Under the pieces are notes generated by a model, which was not told the origin of the DNA, searched no databases, and saw only the letters and a program-made list of their open reading frames with translations. This document shows positions 15,992 through 24,195 of a stretch of 64,000 nucleotides of DNA, piece by piece. The translations under genes and the position numbers were made by a program. The stretch spans positions 186,001 through 250,000 of the forward strand of contig NZ_SJJR01000008.1 of assembly GCF_004331455.1 (NCBI RefSeq). Direction: 5' to 3'. The DNA comes from Micromonospora zingiberis (GTDB taxonomy: Bacteria > Actinomycetota > Actinomycetes > Mycobacteriales > Micromonosporaceae). Every line of letters begins with the position of its first letter. The stretch's first letter is position 1.

Positions 15992-18271
15992 TCAGACCCC
16001 TTCGACCAGCGCGAAGACCTGGTCGAACCGGGCGAGGGCGTCGTCGATCACGGCGTCGGTGTCGGCCATCGAGGTGTACATCCGGGAACCGGCCAGGGTG
16101 ATGATGCCGTGCGCGGTGTACGCCGCGCCCATCTGCTCCATCAGCCGCTTGCGGGCCTTGTTCTCCTTGAGCAGCTTCACCGGGTTGCGCATGTCCAGCA
16201 GCATCACGCCGCTGCACTCCAGGTGCACGATCGAACCCTGGTTGTACGCGACGTACGGCAGCCCGTAGGAGTCGATCAGCCGCTGCAGGCCCCGGGTGAG
16301 CCGGTCACCGGCCCGACCGGCGATCACCGGCGCGTTGGTACGGGCCATCTCCTCGATCGCGAAGTAGCCGGCCGCGCAGGACAGTGGGTTGGCCGAGAGC
16401 GTCCCGCCGACCTGGATGTGCGCCCCGCTCTTGCCGTCCAGCCCCGAACCGAAGACCGCCATCACGTCGGCCCGGCCACCGACCCCGCCGGCCATCGGGT
16501 AGCCGCCGGAGACCGCCTTGCCGAGCACGGTCAGGTCCGGGGTGACGCCGAAGTAGCCGGCCGCGCCACCCAGGCCGAGCCGGAACCCGGTGACCACCTC
16601 GTCGAAGATCAGCAACGCGCCGAACTCGTCGCACAGCTCGCGGACCTTCGCGTTGAAGTCACGCGGTGCCGGACGGGTGCCGGACTCGGGACCGACCGGC
16701 TCGACCACCACCGCCGCCGTGCCGCCGCGTACCCGGTTCTCGATCAGCTTGCGTTTGAGCTGGCCGAGATCGTGCGGGAACGCCTCCCGGGTGCGGGCGG
16801 TGGCGCCGAACGGGATGCCCTTGGCGTTCATCCGGTACGTGCCGGGCACCCGCAGGCCGTAGACCATCGTGTCGGACCAGCCGTGGTACGCCCCACCAAC
16901 CTTGATCACCATCTTCTTGCCGGTGAAGGCGCGGGCGCCGCGTACCGCCGCCATCACCGCCTCGGTGCCGGAACCGAGCGAGCGGTACATCTGCACGTGC
17001 GGCATGAACCGGTGGATGATCTCGGCGAGCTTGAGCTCGTACTCGTGGAACAGACCGGTCACCGGGCCGGATTCGCGGACCACCTCGGCGACCCGCTCGT
17101 TGACCGGACGGTAGTTGCTGCCCAGGATCGTCGGCCCGCCGGCCTGGAGGAAGTCGATGTAGGTGTTGCCGTCCCGGTCGACCAGGTACGCCCCCTCGGC
17201 CTTCTCGACGGCCAGCGGGAACGGGTAGTTGAAAGCCAGGTTGTGCTGCACCCCGCCGGGGATGCGCCGCTTGGCCCGGTCGGTGATCTCCCGGCTGGCC
17301 CGACACTTGGTGTCGAAGTAGTTCAACACGTCGAGCAGCGCGTCGTGGCGCAGCCCGCGCAGCGGCTGCGCGGTCAGCGCCTTGAGCCGGCGCATCACGT
17401 CGGCGACGTCCGGGTACTCGCTGATCGCGTACCCGAGCCGGGCGGACTCCGCCCCCGGCTCCGCGTCGCTGCCGCCGGCCGCGTCCGGGTCGCTGCCGCC
17501 GGCCCGGTCCGGTACGTCGACGCCAGCGGCCGTCGCGTCGGCGCTGGGCAACTCCTCGTCGGCCGGTACCCGCAGCGGCTCCACCGCCTCGGTGATCTGC
17601 GCGGCGATCCGCTTCTCGTCGGCGCGCAGCTTGCCGAAGGCGATCTCCCGAATCGCCGTCGGAATGGTGTAGACCTTGCCCGTCTCGCTGGTCAACGCCA
17701 GCAGGTACGCGATGGAGACCTTCTCCAGCAACGCCATGTTGAACACCGCCCGGTCCGGGTCGGTGCCCACCGCGACCACCCCGTGGTTGGCGATGATGAA
17801 CGCGTTGTCGCCGCTGGCCACCTTCTTCTGCACGTTACGGGCCAGGAACGAGGTGCCCGACGGGGCGTAGTCGATGATCGCCACCTCGCGGCCGAGGAAA
17901 CGCACCTGCTCGTCGGTGAGCGCCGGGATCGGCTTGCGCAGGAAGGCCAGCGCCGAGGCGTACGGCTGGTGGGTGTGCACGATCGCGTTGACGTCCGGGC
18001 GTTCCCGGTAGATGTTGGCGTGCATCCCGCACTCGATGGACGGCTTGAGGTCCGCGCCGGTGTCGTCGGGCACGTGCTTGCCGTCGAAGTCGACGATGCA
18101 GACGTCCTCGACCCGCATCCGGTCGTAGTCGTAGTTGCTCGGGGTCACCGCGTACAGCCGGTGGCCGGGCACCCGCACCGACACGTTGCCCTCGGTCGCC
18201 TTGAGGTAGCCACGGGCGAGCATGGTGCGGCACATGTCGACCACGTGCTGGCGGGACAGGCGATGCTGCAC
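15992..18271 (-). CDS. Bifunctional fusion: class II aldolase/epimerase plus class III (GSA-type) aminotransferase
   Basis: A 759-residue two-enzyme protein. Residues 1-245 are an AraD/FucA-type class II aldolase (TEGNVSVR substrate loop, IVHTHQPYASAL and IIANHGVVAVG zinc His motifs). An acidic, repetitive linker (about 250-300, repeated AGGSDPDAAGGSDAEP) joins it to a PLP-dependent class III aminotransferase like glutamate-1-semialdehyde aminomutase (GSGTEAVMAAVRGARAFTGK, VVEPVGPESG, LIFDEVVTGFR, Schiff-base Lys in VLGKAVSGGYP near residue 583). GTG 18271 is chosen because GGAGGA lies just upstream and the aldolase begins there, although the frame is open further. The kinase follows in the same operon; a PucR regulator diverges. 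Inferred use: cleavage of a phosphorylated sugar and transamination of the aldehyde product. Confidence 0.88.
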   Translation of the reverse strand: MQHRLSRQHVVDMCRTMLARGYLKATEGNVSVRVPGHRLYAVTPSNYDYDRMRVEDVCIVDFDGKHVPDDTGADLKPSIECGMHANIYRERPDVNAIVHTHQPYASALAFLRKPIPALTDEQVRFLGREVAIIDYAPSGTSFLARNVQKKVASGDNAFIIANHGVVAVGTDPDRAVFNMALLEKVSIAYLLALTSETGKVYTIPTAIREIAFGKLRADEKRIAAQITEAVEPLRVPADEELPSADATAAGVDVPDRAGGSDPDAAGGSDAEPGAESARLGYAISEYPDVADVMRRLKALTAQPLRGLRHDALLDVLNYFDTKCRASREITDRAKRRIPGGVQHNLAFNYPFPLAVEKAEGAYLVDRDGNTYIDFLQAGGPTILGSNYRPVNERVAEVVRESGPVTGLFHEYELKLAEIIHRFMPHVQMYRSLGSGTEAVMAAVRGARAFTGKKMVIKVGGAYHGWSDTMVYGLRVPGTYRMNAKGIPFGATARTREAFPHDLGQLKRKLIENRVRGGTAAVVVEPVGPESGTRPAPRDFNAKVRELCDEFGALLIFDEVVTGFRLGLGGAAGYFGVTPDLTVLGKAVSGGYPMAGGVGGRADVMAVFGSGLDGKSGAHIQVGGTLSANPLSCAAGYFAIEEMARTNAPVIAGRAGDRLTRGLQRLIDSYGLPYVAYNQGSIVHLECSGVMLLDMRNPVKLLKENKARKRLMEQMGAAYTAHGIITLAGSRMYTSMADTDAVIDDALARFDQVFALVEGV

Positions 18272-18385
18272 GGCGCTCCTCCGTCGACTCCTGGGGCTCG
18301 GCGGGGTCCATCCTCGCCCGGCTGACCAGGTCGAAACACCGTCCGGACGGCAGCGAGAATCCGGCCCGGAACTATCCCGCCGTGA

Positions 18386-18391
18386 CAAAAT
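18386..18391 (+). promoter_or_regulatory. -10 box of leaderless PucR transcript
   Basis: CAAAAT lies seven bases before the GTG start at 18399, placing the likely transcription start on the start codon. No ribosome site exists in the remaining space, which fits a leaderless mRNA. Confidence 0.4.
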
Positions 18392-18398
18392 CGGCCGG

Positions 18399-19622
18399 GT
18401 GAGCGCGCCCCTGTCCGCGACCCCCTGGCAGCGCCTGCCGGCCGACCTGGCCACCGCCATGCGTCCGCACCTGCCCGCCACGGTGCCCGCCGTGGCGGTC
18501 GCGGTCACCGAGGCGACACCCGCCTTCGCGGTCATCGCCGACGACAAGTTCACCCGCGACGTGCACACCGCCGTCCAGGTCGCCCTCGACCGCTTCCTCG
18601 ACCTGGTCGGCACCGACGAACCGGCACTGCCACCCCGGATCCGGGAGGTCTTCGTCGCGCTCGGCGCCGCCGAGGCACGCGAGGACCGGGGACCGGAGGC
18701 GCTGCTGGCCGCGCTGCGGATGGCGGCCCGGCTGCTGCTGCGCACCGCGTCGCAGTCCCTGGCCCGGCTCCGGCCGGTCGACACCGAGGAACTGATCGAC
18801 CTGTCCGACGCGGTCAGCGCGTACGTCGCCGAACTGGCCGCCGCCAGCACCGACGGCTACGCCCTACAGGTACGCGAGCAGGCCGGCGAGGTCGACCGCC
18901 GACGGCAGCTCGCCGAACTGCTGCTGCGCGGCGACGGGATGCCCGACGCCGTCCAGGCCGCCGCCGCCCGCATCGGCTGGCCCGACCTGAACCTCGTGGT
19001 GCCCGTGCTGCTGCCACCCGACCAGGCCCGCGACGCCCGGTTCCGGTACGGCACCGACGGCCTGGTCGTCGAGCGCGGCCGGGACGCCGTGCTGTTGCTG
19101 CGCGCCGGCCCCCGGGCGACCCGGGCCGCACTGGGCACGGCGCTGGCCGGCCGGTGGGCGGTGATCTCCTCGGCGACGGCCTGGCCGCAGCTCCCCGCGG
19201 CGGTACGTCTCGCCGAGCAGGCCGCCGGGCTGGTCGGCACCGACCCGGGGCCGGTCTTCGTCGACGACCACCTCGTCGCGCTGACCCTGCGCGGCGAACC
19301 CGGCGCACTGGCCGTACTCACCGCCCGTCGGCTGGCCCCGCTGCACGACCTGCGCCCGGCGCAGCGGGACAACCTGCTGGCCACCCTGCACGCCTGGCTG
19401 CGCCACTGGGGTTCGCGCGCCGAGGTCTCCGCCGAATTGTTCGTCCACCCACAGACCGTCAGCTACCGGCTCAAACGCCTCCGCGACCGGTACGGCACCG
19501 ACCTCGACGACCCGGCCGTCCGCTTCGAACTGCTGGTGGTCCTGGCCAGCCACCTCGGCACGTCCCGCCGCCCGGGCTCGGCAGTGGCCGGGCGAGAGGG
19601 ACAGCCCTTCGCCGCACCATGA
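18399..19622 (+). CDS. PucR-type helix-turn-helix regulator
   Basis: A 407-residue regulator. The C-terminus (about residues 340-390) holds the PucR/CdaR-type HTH_30: AELFVHPQTVSYRLKRLRDRYGTDLDDP. The middle resembles a degenerate GGDEF-like domain of the family, and the N-terminal ~150 residues are helical with no named domain. The frame is open upstream to 18222, but GTG 18399 is preferred because of the -10 seven bases before it and because the upstream part would overlap the divergent aldolase gene. Proteins of this class activate neighbouring catabolic genes, so control of the aldolase-aminotransferase/kinase operon is inferred. Confidence 0.85.
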   Translation: MSAPLSATPWQRLPADLATAMRPHLPATVPAVAVAVTEATPAFAVIADDKFTRDVHTAVQVALDRFLDLVGTDEPALPPRIREVFVALGAAEAREDRGPEALLAALRMAARLLLRTASQSLARLRPVDTEELIDLSDAVSAYVAELAAASTDGYALQVREQAGEVDRRRQLAELLLRGDGMPDAVQAAAARIGWPDLNLVVPVLLPPDQARDARFRYGTDGLVVERGRDAVLLLRAGPRATRAALGTALAGRWAVISSATAWPQLPAAVRLAEQAAGLVGTDPGPVFVDDHLVALTLRGEPGALAVLTARRLAPLHDLRPAQRDNLLATLHAWLRHWGSRAEVSAELFVHPQTVSYRLKRLRDRYGTDLDDPAVRFELLVVLASHLGTSRRPGSAVAGREGQPFAAP

Positions 19623-19701
19623 TGTCTCGCCGGTGACTCCTGGCTGCACGACCTGCGACTGTCGGAGCACCTGCCCGGATCCGGCGAGTTCCGGCGGAAC
19701 C

Positions 19702-19730
19702 TGTCGAGAAGTGGTGTCGGCCGTTCGTTA
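19702..19730 (+). promoter_or_regulatory. Candidate ECF42-type promoter of the DGPF gene
   Basis: TGTCGA at 19702-19707 followed after 18 bp by CGTTA lies about 35 bp before the DGPF start. From memory, TGTCGA is the -35 element reported for ECF42 sigma factors, whose gene is convergent here. The match is exact at -35 only. Confidence 0.45.
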
Positions 19731-19766
19731 CCCCGATGACCGACTCTGCCATCAGGAGGAGCAAGG

Positions 19767-20126
19767 ATGCAGTACGCGATGTTGATCTTCGGCGACGACC
19801 AGGAGTGGACCGCGCTGTCCCCGGCCGAGGAGCAGGATCTGATGACGCAGATCTACGGCTGGTACGAGCGGTGGCAGCCGACCGGCAAGATCGCCGACGG
19901 TGGCGCCGAGTTGCAACCCCGCGAGACGGCGAAGACGGTTCGTGCCGGAGCCGACGGGCAGCCGGTGACCACCGACGGGCCGTACCTGGAACTCAAGGAG
20001 GTCATCGGGGCTGTGATCATGCTGGAGTGCGACGACATCGACGAGGCCGCGCGGATCGCGGCCACCTGGCCACTCGCCGCCGGGATGAGCGCGCTGGAGG
20101 TCCGCCCGGTGATGACCCGCGAGTAG
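19767..20126 (+). CDS. DGPF/YCII-related domain protein
   Basis: A 119-residue single-domain protein starting MQYAMLIFGDD, with the family hallmark near residue 70, here TDGPYLELKEVIGAVIML (DGPF motif with Tyr in place of Phe). The fold is a small ferredoxin-like barrel; its biochemical role is not established. Genes of this family are the standard neighbours of ECF42 sigma factors, and an ECF42-like gene lies convergent 56 bp away. GGAGGAG precedes the ATG. It is inferred to be a target of that sigma factor. Confidence 0.88.
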   Translation: MQYAMLIFGDDQEWTALSPAEEQDLMTQIYGWYERWQPTGKIADGGAELQPRETAKTVRAGADGQPVTTDGPYLELKEVIGAVIMLECDDIDEAARIAATWPLAAGMSALEVRPVMTRE

Positions 20127-20149
20127 GACCACGCCGAGCACGACCCGGG

Positions 20150-20177
20150 CCGGCGCCCCAGATCGCGGGGGCGCCGG
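20150..20177. terminator. Bidirectional hairpin between DGPF and ECF42 genes
   Basis: Perfect 10-bp arms (CCGGCGCCCC and complement) flank an 8-nt loop in the 56-bp gap between the two convergent stops. Confidence 0.7.
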
Positions 20178-20182
20178 TCTCC

Positions 20183-21406
20183 TCACCGGCGCCTCAGCTC
20201 ACCCACCCGACGCGACATCAGCTCCCGCTCGGCCGGGTTCGTCGCCAACTCCAGCGCACGCTGCGCCGCCGCCAGCGCCTCGGTCGGACGATCCAGTGTG
20301 GCCAGCAGGTCGGCGTGGGTGGCGTGCCACAGGTGGTAACCGGCCAACTGCCCGCCGAGCGCCTCGACCTCCGCCAACGCCGGTGCCGGACCGACCGCGA
20401 ACCGGGTCGCCACCGCCCGGTTCAGCAGCACCACCGGCGACGAATCCAGGGCGGACAGCCGGTCGTACAGCGCCCGCACCTCGGTCCAGTTGGTGGCCGC
20501 GTACGAGGGAGCCAGGGCGTGCAGCGCGGCGATGCCGGCCTGCAACTGGTACGGCCCGGTACGGCCCTGGCGCACCGCCGAACGCAGCCGCCACGCCGCC
20601 CGCCCGATCGCCGCCCGATCCCACAACCGCCGGTCCTGCTGATCGAGCAGCACGATACGGCCCCACGAGTCGAACCGCGCCTCGGCGCGAGCATGGTGCA
20701 GCTCCAGCAACGCGGCCAGACCGGCGGCCTCCGGCTCCCGAGGCAGCCACTCGGCCAGTTGACGCGCCAACTCGACCCCCTCGCGGGCCAACTCGCGCCG
20801 CTGGGCGGATCGCCCACTGGACAGATAACCCTCGTTGAAGACCAGGTAGATCACCGCGAGTACGGCCGGTAGCCGGTCGACGTACTCCTCGGGCGGTGGC
20901 ACCTCGAACCGGACGCCACGGTCCCGAAGCTGGCGCTTGGCGCGGGTCAGCCGCTGCGCCATGGTCGGCGGCGGTACCAGGAACGCGGCGGCGATCTCGA
21001 CCGTGCTCAGTCCACTGGCGGCGTACAGCGTCAGCGCGACCCGGGCCGGCTCGGCGAGCGACGGGTGGCAACACGCGAACAGCATCACCAGTCGGTCGTC
21101 CACGCCCGGTTCCGGTGGCCGTTGCGCGGCCAGCTGCGCCACCTTCTCCCGACCGACGGCGTCGCGGCGCAGCCGGTCCAGTGCCTTGCGCCACCCCGTG
21201 GTGACCAGCCATCCGGTCGGACGTTCCGGCACGCCCTCCACCGGCCAGCGGTCGAGTGCCTCGGTCAGCGCGTCGGACAACGCCTCCTCGGCCCGGTCCA
21301 GGTCACCGAGCCGGCGGCTGAGCGCACCGAGCATGCCGGCCGAGTCCGTCCGCCAGATCCGGCCCAACAGGTCCGCCACCTCGTCCACCACACCAGGGTG
21401 CCGCAC
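20183..21406 (-). CDS. ECF42-type RNA polymerase sigma factor with TPR-like C-terminal extension
   Basis: A 407-residue sigma factor. Region 2 (about 5-70) and region 4 (about 105-165; LSTVEIAAAFLVPPPTMAQRLTRAKRQL) are followed by a ~230-residue helical extension with TPR-like repeats (ALELATNPAERELMSRRV at the end). This length and the convergent DGPF gene are the marks of group ECF42, which lacks a cognate anti-sigma factor and depends on its extension for activity. The GTG at 21406 is used; a GTG a few codons later (VVDEVADLL) is also possible. Its likely target is the DGPF gene through the TGTCGA box. Confidence 0.87.
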   Translation of the reverse strand: MRHPGVVDEVADLLGRIWRTDSAGMLGALSRRLGDLDRAEEALSDALTEALDRWPVEGVPERPTGWLVTTGWRKALDRLRRDAVGREKVAQLAAQRPPEPGVDDRLVMLFACCHPSLAEPARVALTLYAASGLSTVEIAAAFLVPPPTMAQRLTRAKRQLRDRGVRFEVPPPEEYVDRLPAVLAVIYLVFNEGYLSSGRSAQRRELAREGVELARQLAEWLPREPEAAGLAALLELHHARAEARFDSWGRIVLLDQQDRRLWDRAAIGRAAWRLRSAVRQGRTGPYQLQAGIAALHALAPSYAATNWTEVRALYDRLSALDSSPVVLLNRAVATRFAVGPAPALAEVEALGGQLAGYHLWHATHADLLATLDRPTEALAAAQRALELATNPAERELMSRRVGELRRR

Positions 21407-21502
21407 CCCGATGGCCCGACGCCCGCCGGCCGATGGATCATGCCTGCCGGGCTGTGCCTGGGTAGCCTCGGGCGGCGGGTTCCGCCGAGCTGCGATCTCC
21501 GG

Positions 21503-21530
21503 TGACGACGGTCGGTCCGGTTGCTAGGCT
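21503..21530 (+). promoter_or_regulatory. Promoter of the ABC-F leader transcript
   Basis: TGACGA (21503-21508), a 16-bp spacer and TAGGCT (21525-21530) form a plausible sigma-70-type promoter. Transcription from about 21537 would give a ~200-nt leader before the ABC-F start. Confidence 0.5.
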
Positions 21531-21592
21531 GGGGCCGCGCGGGTCAGCCGCGCCGAACGGGACGAAGAGCGCGACGGGACGAGGAGCGCCAC

Positions 21593-21625
21593 ATGCAGTC
21601 GGGGGACGACGACATCTCGGGGTGA
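21593..21625 (+). CDS. 10-codon upstream ORF in the ABC-F leader
   Basis: ATG at 21593 encodes MQSGDDDISG then TGA. It is preceded by GAGGAG with a 6-nt spacer, a better ribosome site than most genes here. The short acidic peptide has no known relative. It lies 110 bp before the ABC-F start in a leader with competing hairpins, the arrangement seen in ribosome-stalling attenuators that induce antibiotic-resistance ABC-F genes. A regulatory role is inferred. Confidence 0.5.
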   Translation: MQSGDDDISG

Positions 21626-21628
21626 GTG

Positions 21629-21709
21629 GCCCCGCCGCCGACCGGCCGACGCCGGGGCGGCCCGCCTACCGCCCTGTCTGTCCTGACCGGGGCGCCGGTC
21701 GCGCCCCGG
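21629..21709 (+). promoter_or_regulatory. Competing hairpins in the ABC-F leader, attenuator candidate
   Basis: CCGGGGCG occurs twice (21652-21659 and 21687-21694) and both copies can pair with CGCCCCGG at 21702-21709; the nearer pairing has a 7-nt loop. GCCCCG at 21629-21634 can pair with either copy instead. The mutually exclusive stems start immediately after the upstream ORF and end 25 nt before the ABC-F start codon. Confidence 0.5.
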
Positions 21710-21734
21710 CTCGTCCTACCGAGGTTCTCCCACC

Positions 21735-23372
21735 ATGTCCGACGTCTGCGTCGTCTGCACCAACCTCTCCTTTTCCTGGCCCGACGACACCATCGTGTTC
21801 CAGGACCTGTCCTTCACCGTGCCGCCCGGCCGCACCGGCCTGGTCGCGCCCAACGGCGCCGGCAAGTCGACCCTGCTGCGCCTGATCGCCGGCGAGCTGA
21901 CTCCGGCCGGTGGCAGCGTGACCGTCGAGGGAGTGCTCGGTTACCTGCCGCAGAACCTCCCGCTGACCGGTGAACCCACCGTGGCCGAGGTGCTGGGGGT
22001 CGCCCCGGCGCTGGCCGCGTTGCGGGCGATCGAGTCCGGTGACGCCAGCGAGGAGAACTTCGCCGCCGTCGGTGACGACTGGGACGTCGAGGAGCGCAGC
22101 CACGCCGAACTCGACCGGCTGGGCCTGGGCGAGGTGGCCCTGGACCGGCGCCTGCACAGCCTCAGCGGTGGACAGGTCGTCTCCCTCGGACTGGCCGCCC
22201 AACTACTCCGCCGCCCCGACGTGCTGCTGCTCGATGAACCGACGAACAATCTCGACATCGACGCCCGGCACCGGTTGTACACGGTGCTGGAGAACTGGTC
22301 CGGCTGCCTGCTGCTGGTCAGCCACGACCGGATGCTGCTGGACCGGATGGACCGCATCGCCGAACTCGACAGCGGTCAGCTGCGGCTGTACGGCGGCAAC
22401 TTCACCGCCTACGAGGAGGCCGCCCAGGCGGCCCGGGACCTGGCCGAGCGCCACGTACGCAGCGCCGAGTTGGAGGTCAAGCGGGAGAAACGGGAGATGC
22501 AGCAGGCCCGCGAGCGGGCCGAACGCCGGGCCGGCAATGCCGCCCGCAACCTCGGCAACGCCGGGCTGGCCCGGATCGTCGCCGGCGGACTCAAACGCAG
22601 CGCGCAGGAGTCCGCCGGCCGGGCCCAACAGGCGCACGCCAACCGGGTCAGCGACGCCCAGGGCCGGCTCGACGAGGCCAGCCGGGCCCTGCGCGACGAG
22701 CAGACCCTCACCCTGGACCTGCCGGAGACCGACGTGCCGGCCGGCCGGACCCTGGTCGAGGCGGAACGGCTCCAGGTGCGGTACGACTCGCGGCCACTGT
22801 TCGCCGGCCACGGACTCGACCTGCACATCCGGGGTCCGGAGCGGATCGCGTTGACCGGGCCCAACGGCGTCGGCAAGTCGACCCTGCTGCGCCTGCTGGC
22901 CGGGGAACTCGATCCCGAGGACGGGCAGCTGCGCCGGGCCGACGGCCGGGTGGCGTACCTGTCGCAGCGGCTGGACCTGCTCGACGCCGACCGTACGGTG
23001 GCGGAGAACCTCGCCGCGTACGCCCCGGACCGGCCGCAGTCGCAGCGGTTGAACCTGCTGGCCCGCTTCCTGTTCCGGGGTGCCCGTGCCCACCTGCCGG
23101 TCGGCGCGCTCTCCGGCGGCGAACGGCTGCGCGCCACCCTCGCCTGCGTCCTGTACGCGCAGCCGGCGCCGCACCTGCTGCTGCTCGACGAACCCACCAA
23201 CAACCTGGACCTGGTCAGCGTGGGTCAGTTGCAGGACGCGCTGAACGCCTACCAGGGCGCCTTCGTGGTGGTCAGCCACGACGAACGGTTCCTACGGGAC
23301 ATCGGTGTGCGGCGGTGGCTGCGGCTCGACCGCGACGGCCTGCGGGAGATCCCCGCACCCGACCCGCGGTAG
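21735..23372 (+). CDS. ABC-F family ATPase (ribosome-protection/translation-factor type)
   Basis: A 545-residue soluble protein with two ATPase domains and no membrane segment. Domain 1 has Walker A APNGAGKST, signature LSGGQ and DEPTNNLD; domain 2 has TGPNGVGKST, LSGGERLR and DEPTNNLD. The charged linker between them (about residues 225-330, long Arg/Glu/Lys/Ala-rich helices, VKREKREMQQARERAERRAGN) is the P-site tRNA interaction motif that reaches the ribosome. Members either tune translation or displace macrolides, lincosamides or streptogramins. The structured leader with an upstream ORF favours an inducible antibiotic-response member. Function in resistance is inferred, since sequence alone does not separate the two groups. 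Confidence 0.9.
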   Translation: MSDVCVVCTNLSFSWPDDTIVFQDLSFTVPPGRTGLVAPNGAGKSTLLRLIAGELTPAGGSVTVEGVLGYLPQNLPLTGEPTVAEVLGVAPALAALRAIESGDASEENFAAVGDDWDVEERSHAELDRLGLGEVALDRRLHSLSGGQVVSLGLAAQLLRRPDVLLLDEPTNNLDIDARHRLYTVLENWSGCLLLVSHDRMLLDRMDRIAELDSGQLRLYGGNFTAYEEAAQAARDLAERHVRSAELEVKREKREMQQARERAERRAGNAARNLGNAGLARIVAGGLKRSAQESAGRAQQAHANRVSDAQGRLDEASRALRDEQTLTLDLPETDVPAGRTLVEAERLQVRYDSRPLFAGHGLDLHIRGPERIALTGPNGVGKSTLLRLLAGELDPEDGQLRRADGRVAYLSQRLDLLDADRTVAENLAAYAPDRPQSQRLNLLARFLFRGARAHLPVGALSGGERLRATLACVLYAQPAPHLLLLDEPTNNLDLVSVGQLQDALNAYQGAFVVVSHDERFLRDIGVRRWLRLDRDGLREIPAPDPR

Positions 23373-23469
23373 CGGCGGATCCACCAGGACGACCGGCACG
23401 GTGCTCGTCGATGTTCCGGGGGCGGGCGCGCCGGCGATACAGTGGACACGCCCTGATCGGGAGGCGTCC

Positions 23470-24195
23470 ATGGCGTCGAATCAGCCAGCCCTGCCACCGC
23501 ACGGCCCGCTCGCGGGCCGGGTCGGCGCCGAGCCGGTGCCGGCCCGGCCCGCCGGTGTCGCGCCGCCCGTGCACGCGGCCGCCACCCTGGGCTTCGCCCG
23601 GCGTGCCGGCCGCGAGCACTGGTGGCAGCAACTCGGCGAGCCGGTCCGCGATCGGATGATCGCCCGGGTCGGCCCGATGGTCGACTGGTGGGCGGACTGC
23701 CACCAGGTCGACGGCGACCGAGCGTACGCCGTGGTGCTCGGCCCACGCGGCCTCGCCGTCTGCACTCCGACGGTGAACGATCGCGGTGGGCGGGCCCAAC
23801 TGCTCACCGTGGTGCCGTTCGTCCCGGCGTCGCTGCGCCACGCGGTGGTGGTGCAGAAGCCCGCGCGGCGGCTGCCCGGACGCCCGTCGTTGCCGGCCGG
23901 CCAGTCGACCGCCCCGGTGGCGCCCGACCTGCCGCTCTCCGCCGGCCTGCGCGACCTGCTGGGCAACCTGCCGGCCGACGCGCAGGCCCGACTACAGTGG
24001 CCGTTCGTCAACGGCGACGTGCTCACCGACAGCGGCTACTACTACCGGGGGGACGACGACCGGCTGGAGATCTGGGCGTACCTGGCCGGGCGGCGGTGGG
24101 TGACGTTCGTGTCCGGGCACGGAAGCGGACGGTCCGGGCCGGCGCACCGGGTGTCGTGGCAGCTGATCTGCCGGCAGGCCGAGGTGGCCGGGTGA
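23470..24195 (+). CDS. Conserved hypothetical protein next to DnaJ-domain gene
   Basis: A 241-residue soluble protein that I do not recognise. It has a Pro/Ala-rich N-terminus, then a mixed region with GREHWWQQLGEPVRDRMI, WWADCHQVDGDRAYAVVLGPRG and a C-terminal SGYYYRGDDDRLEIWAYLAGRRWVTF stretch, all suggesting a compact alpha/beta domain. Start ATG 23470 has GGGAGG upstream and a TACAGT -10 at 23438-23443. Its stop overlaps the start of the DnaJ-domain gene (TGATG), so they are translationally coupled and probably work together. No catalytic motif is evident. Confidence 0.75.
   Translation: MASNQPALPPHGPLAGRVGAEPVPARPAGVAPPVHAAATLGFARRAGREHWWQQLGEPVRDRMIARVGPMVDWWADCHQVDGDRAYAVVLGPRGLAVCTPTVNDRGGRAQLLTVVPFVPASLRHAVVVQKPARRLPGRPSLPAGQSTAPVAPDLPLSAGLRDLLGNLPADAQARLQWPFVNGDVLTDSGYYYRGDDDRLEIWAYLAGRRWVTFVSGHGSGRSGPAHRVSWQLICRQAEVAG

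Noticed and set aside
14152..18325. Two long plus-strand frames opposite the kinase and aldolase-aminotransferase genes
   Set aside because: Antisense to fully conserved enzymes; the translations are repetitive and lack motifs.
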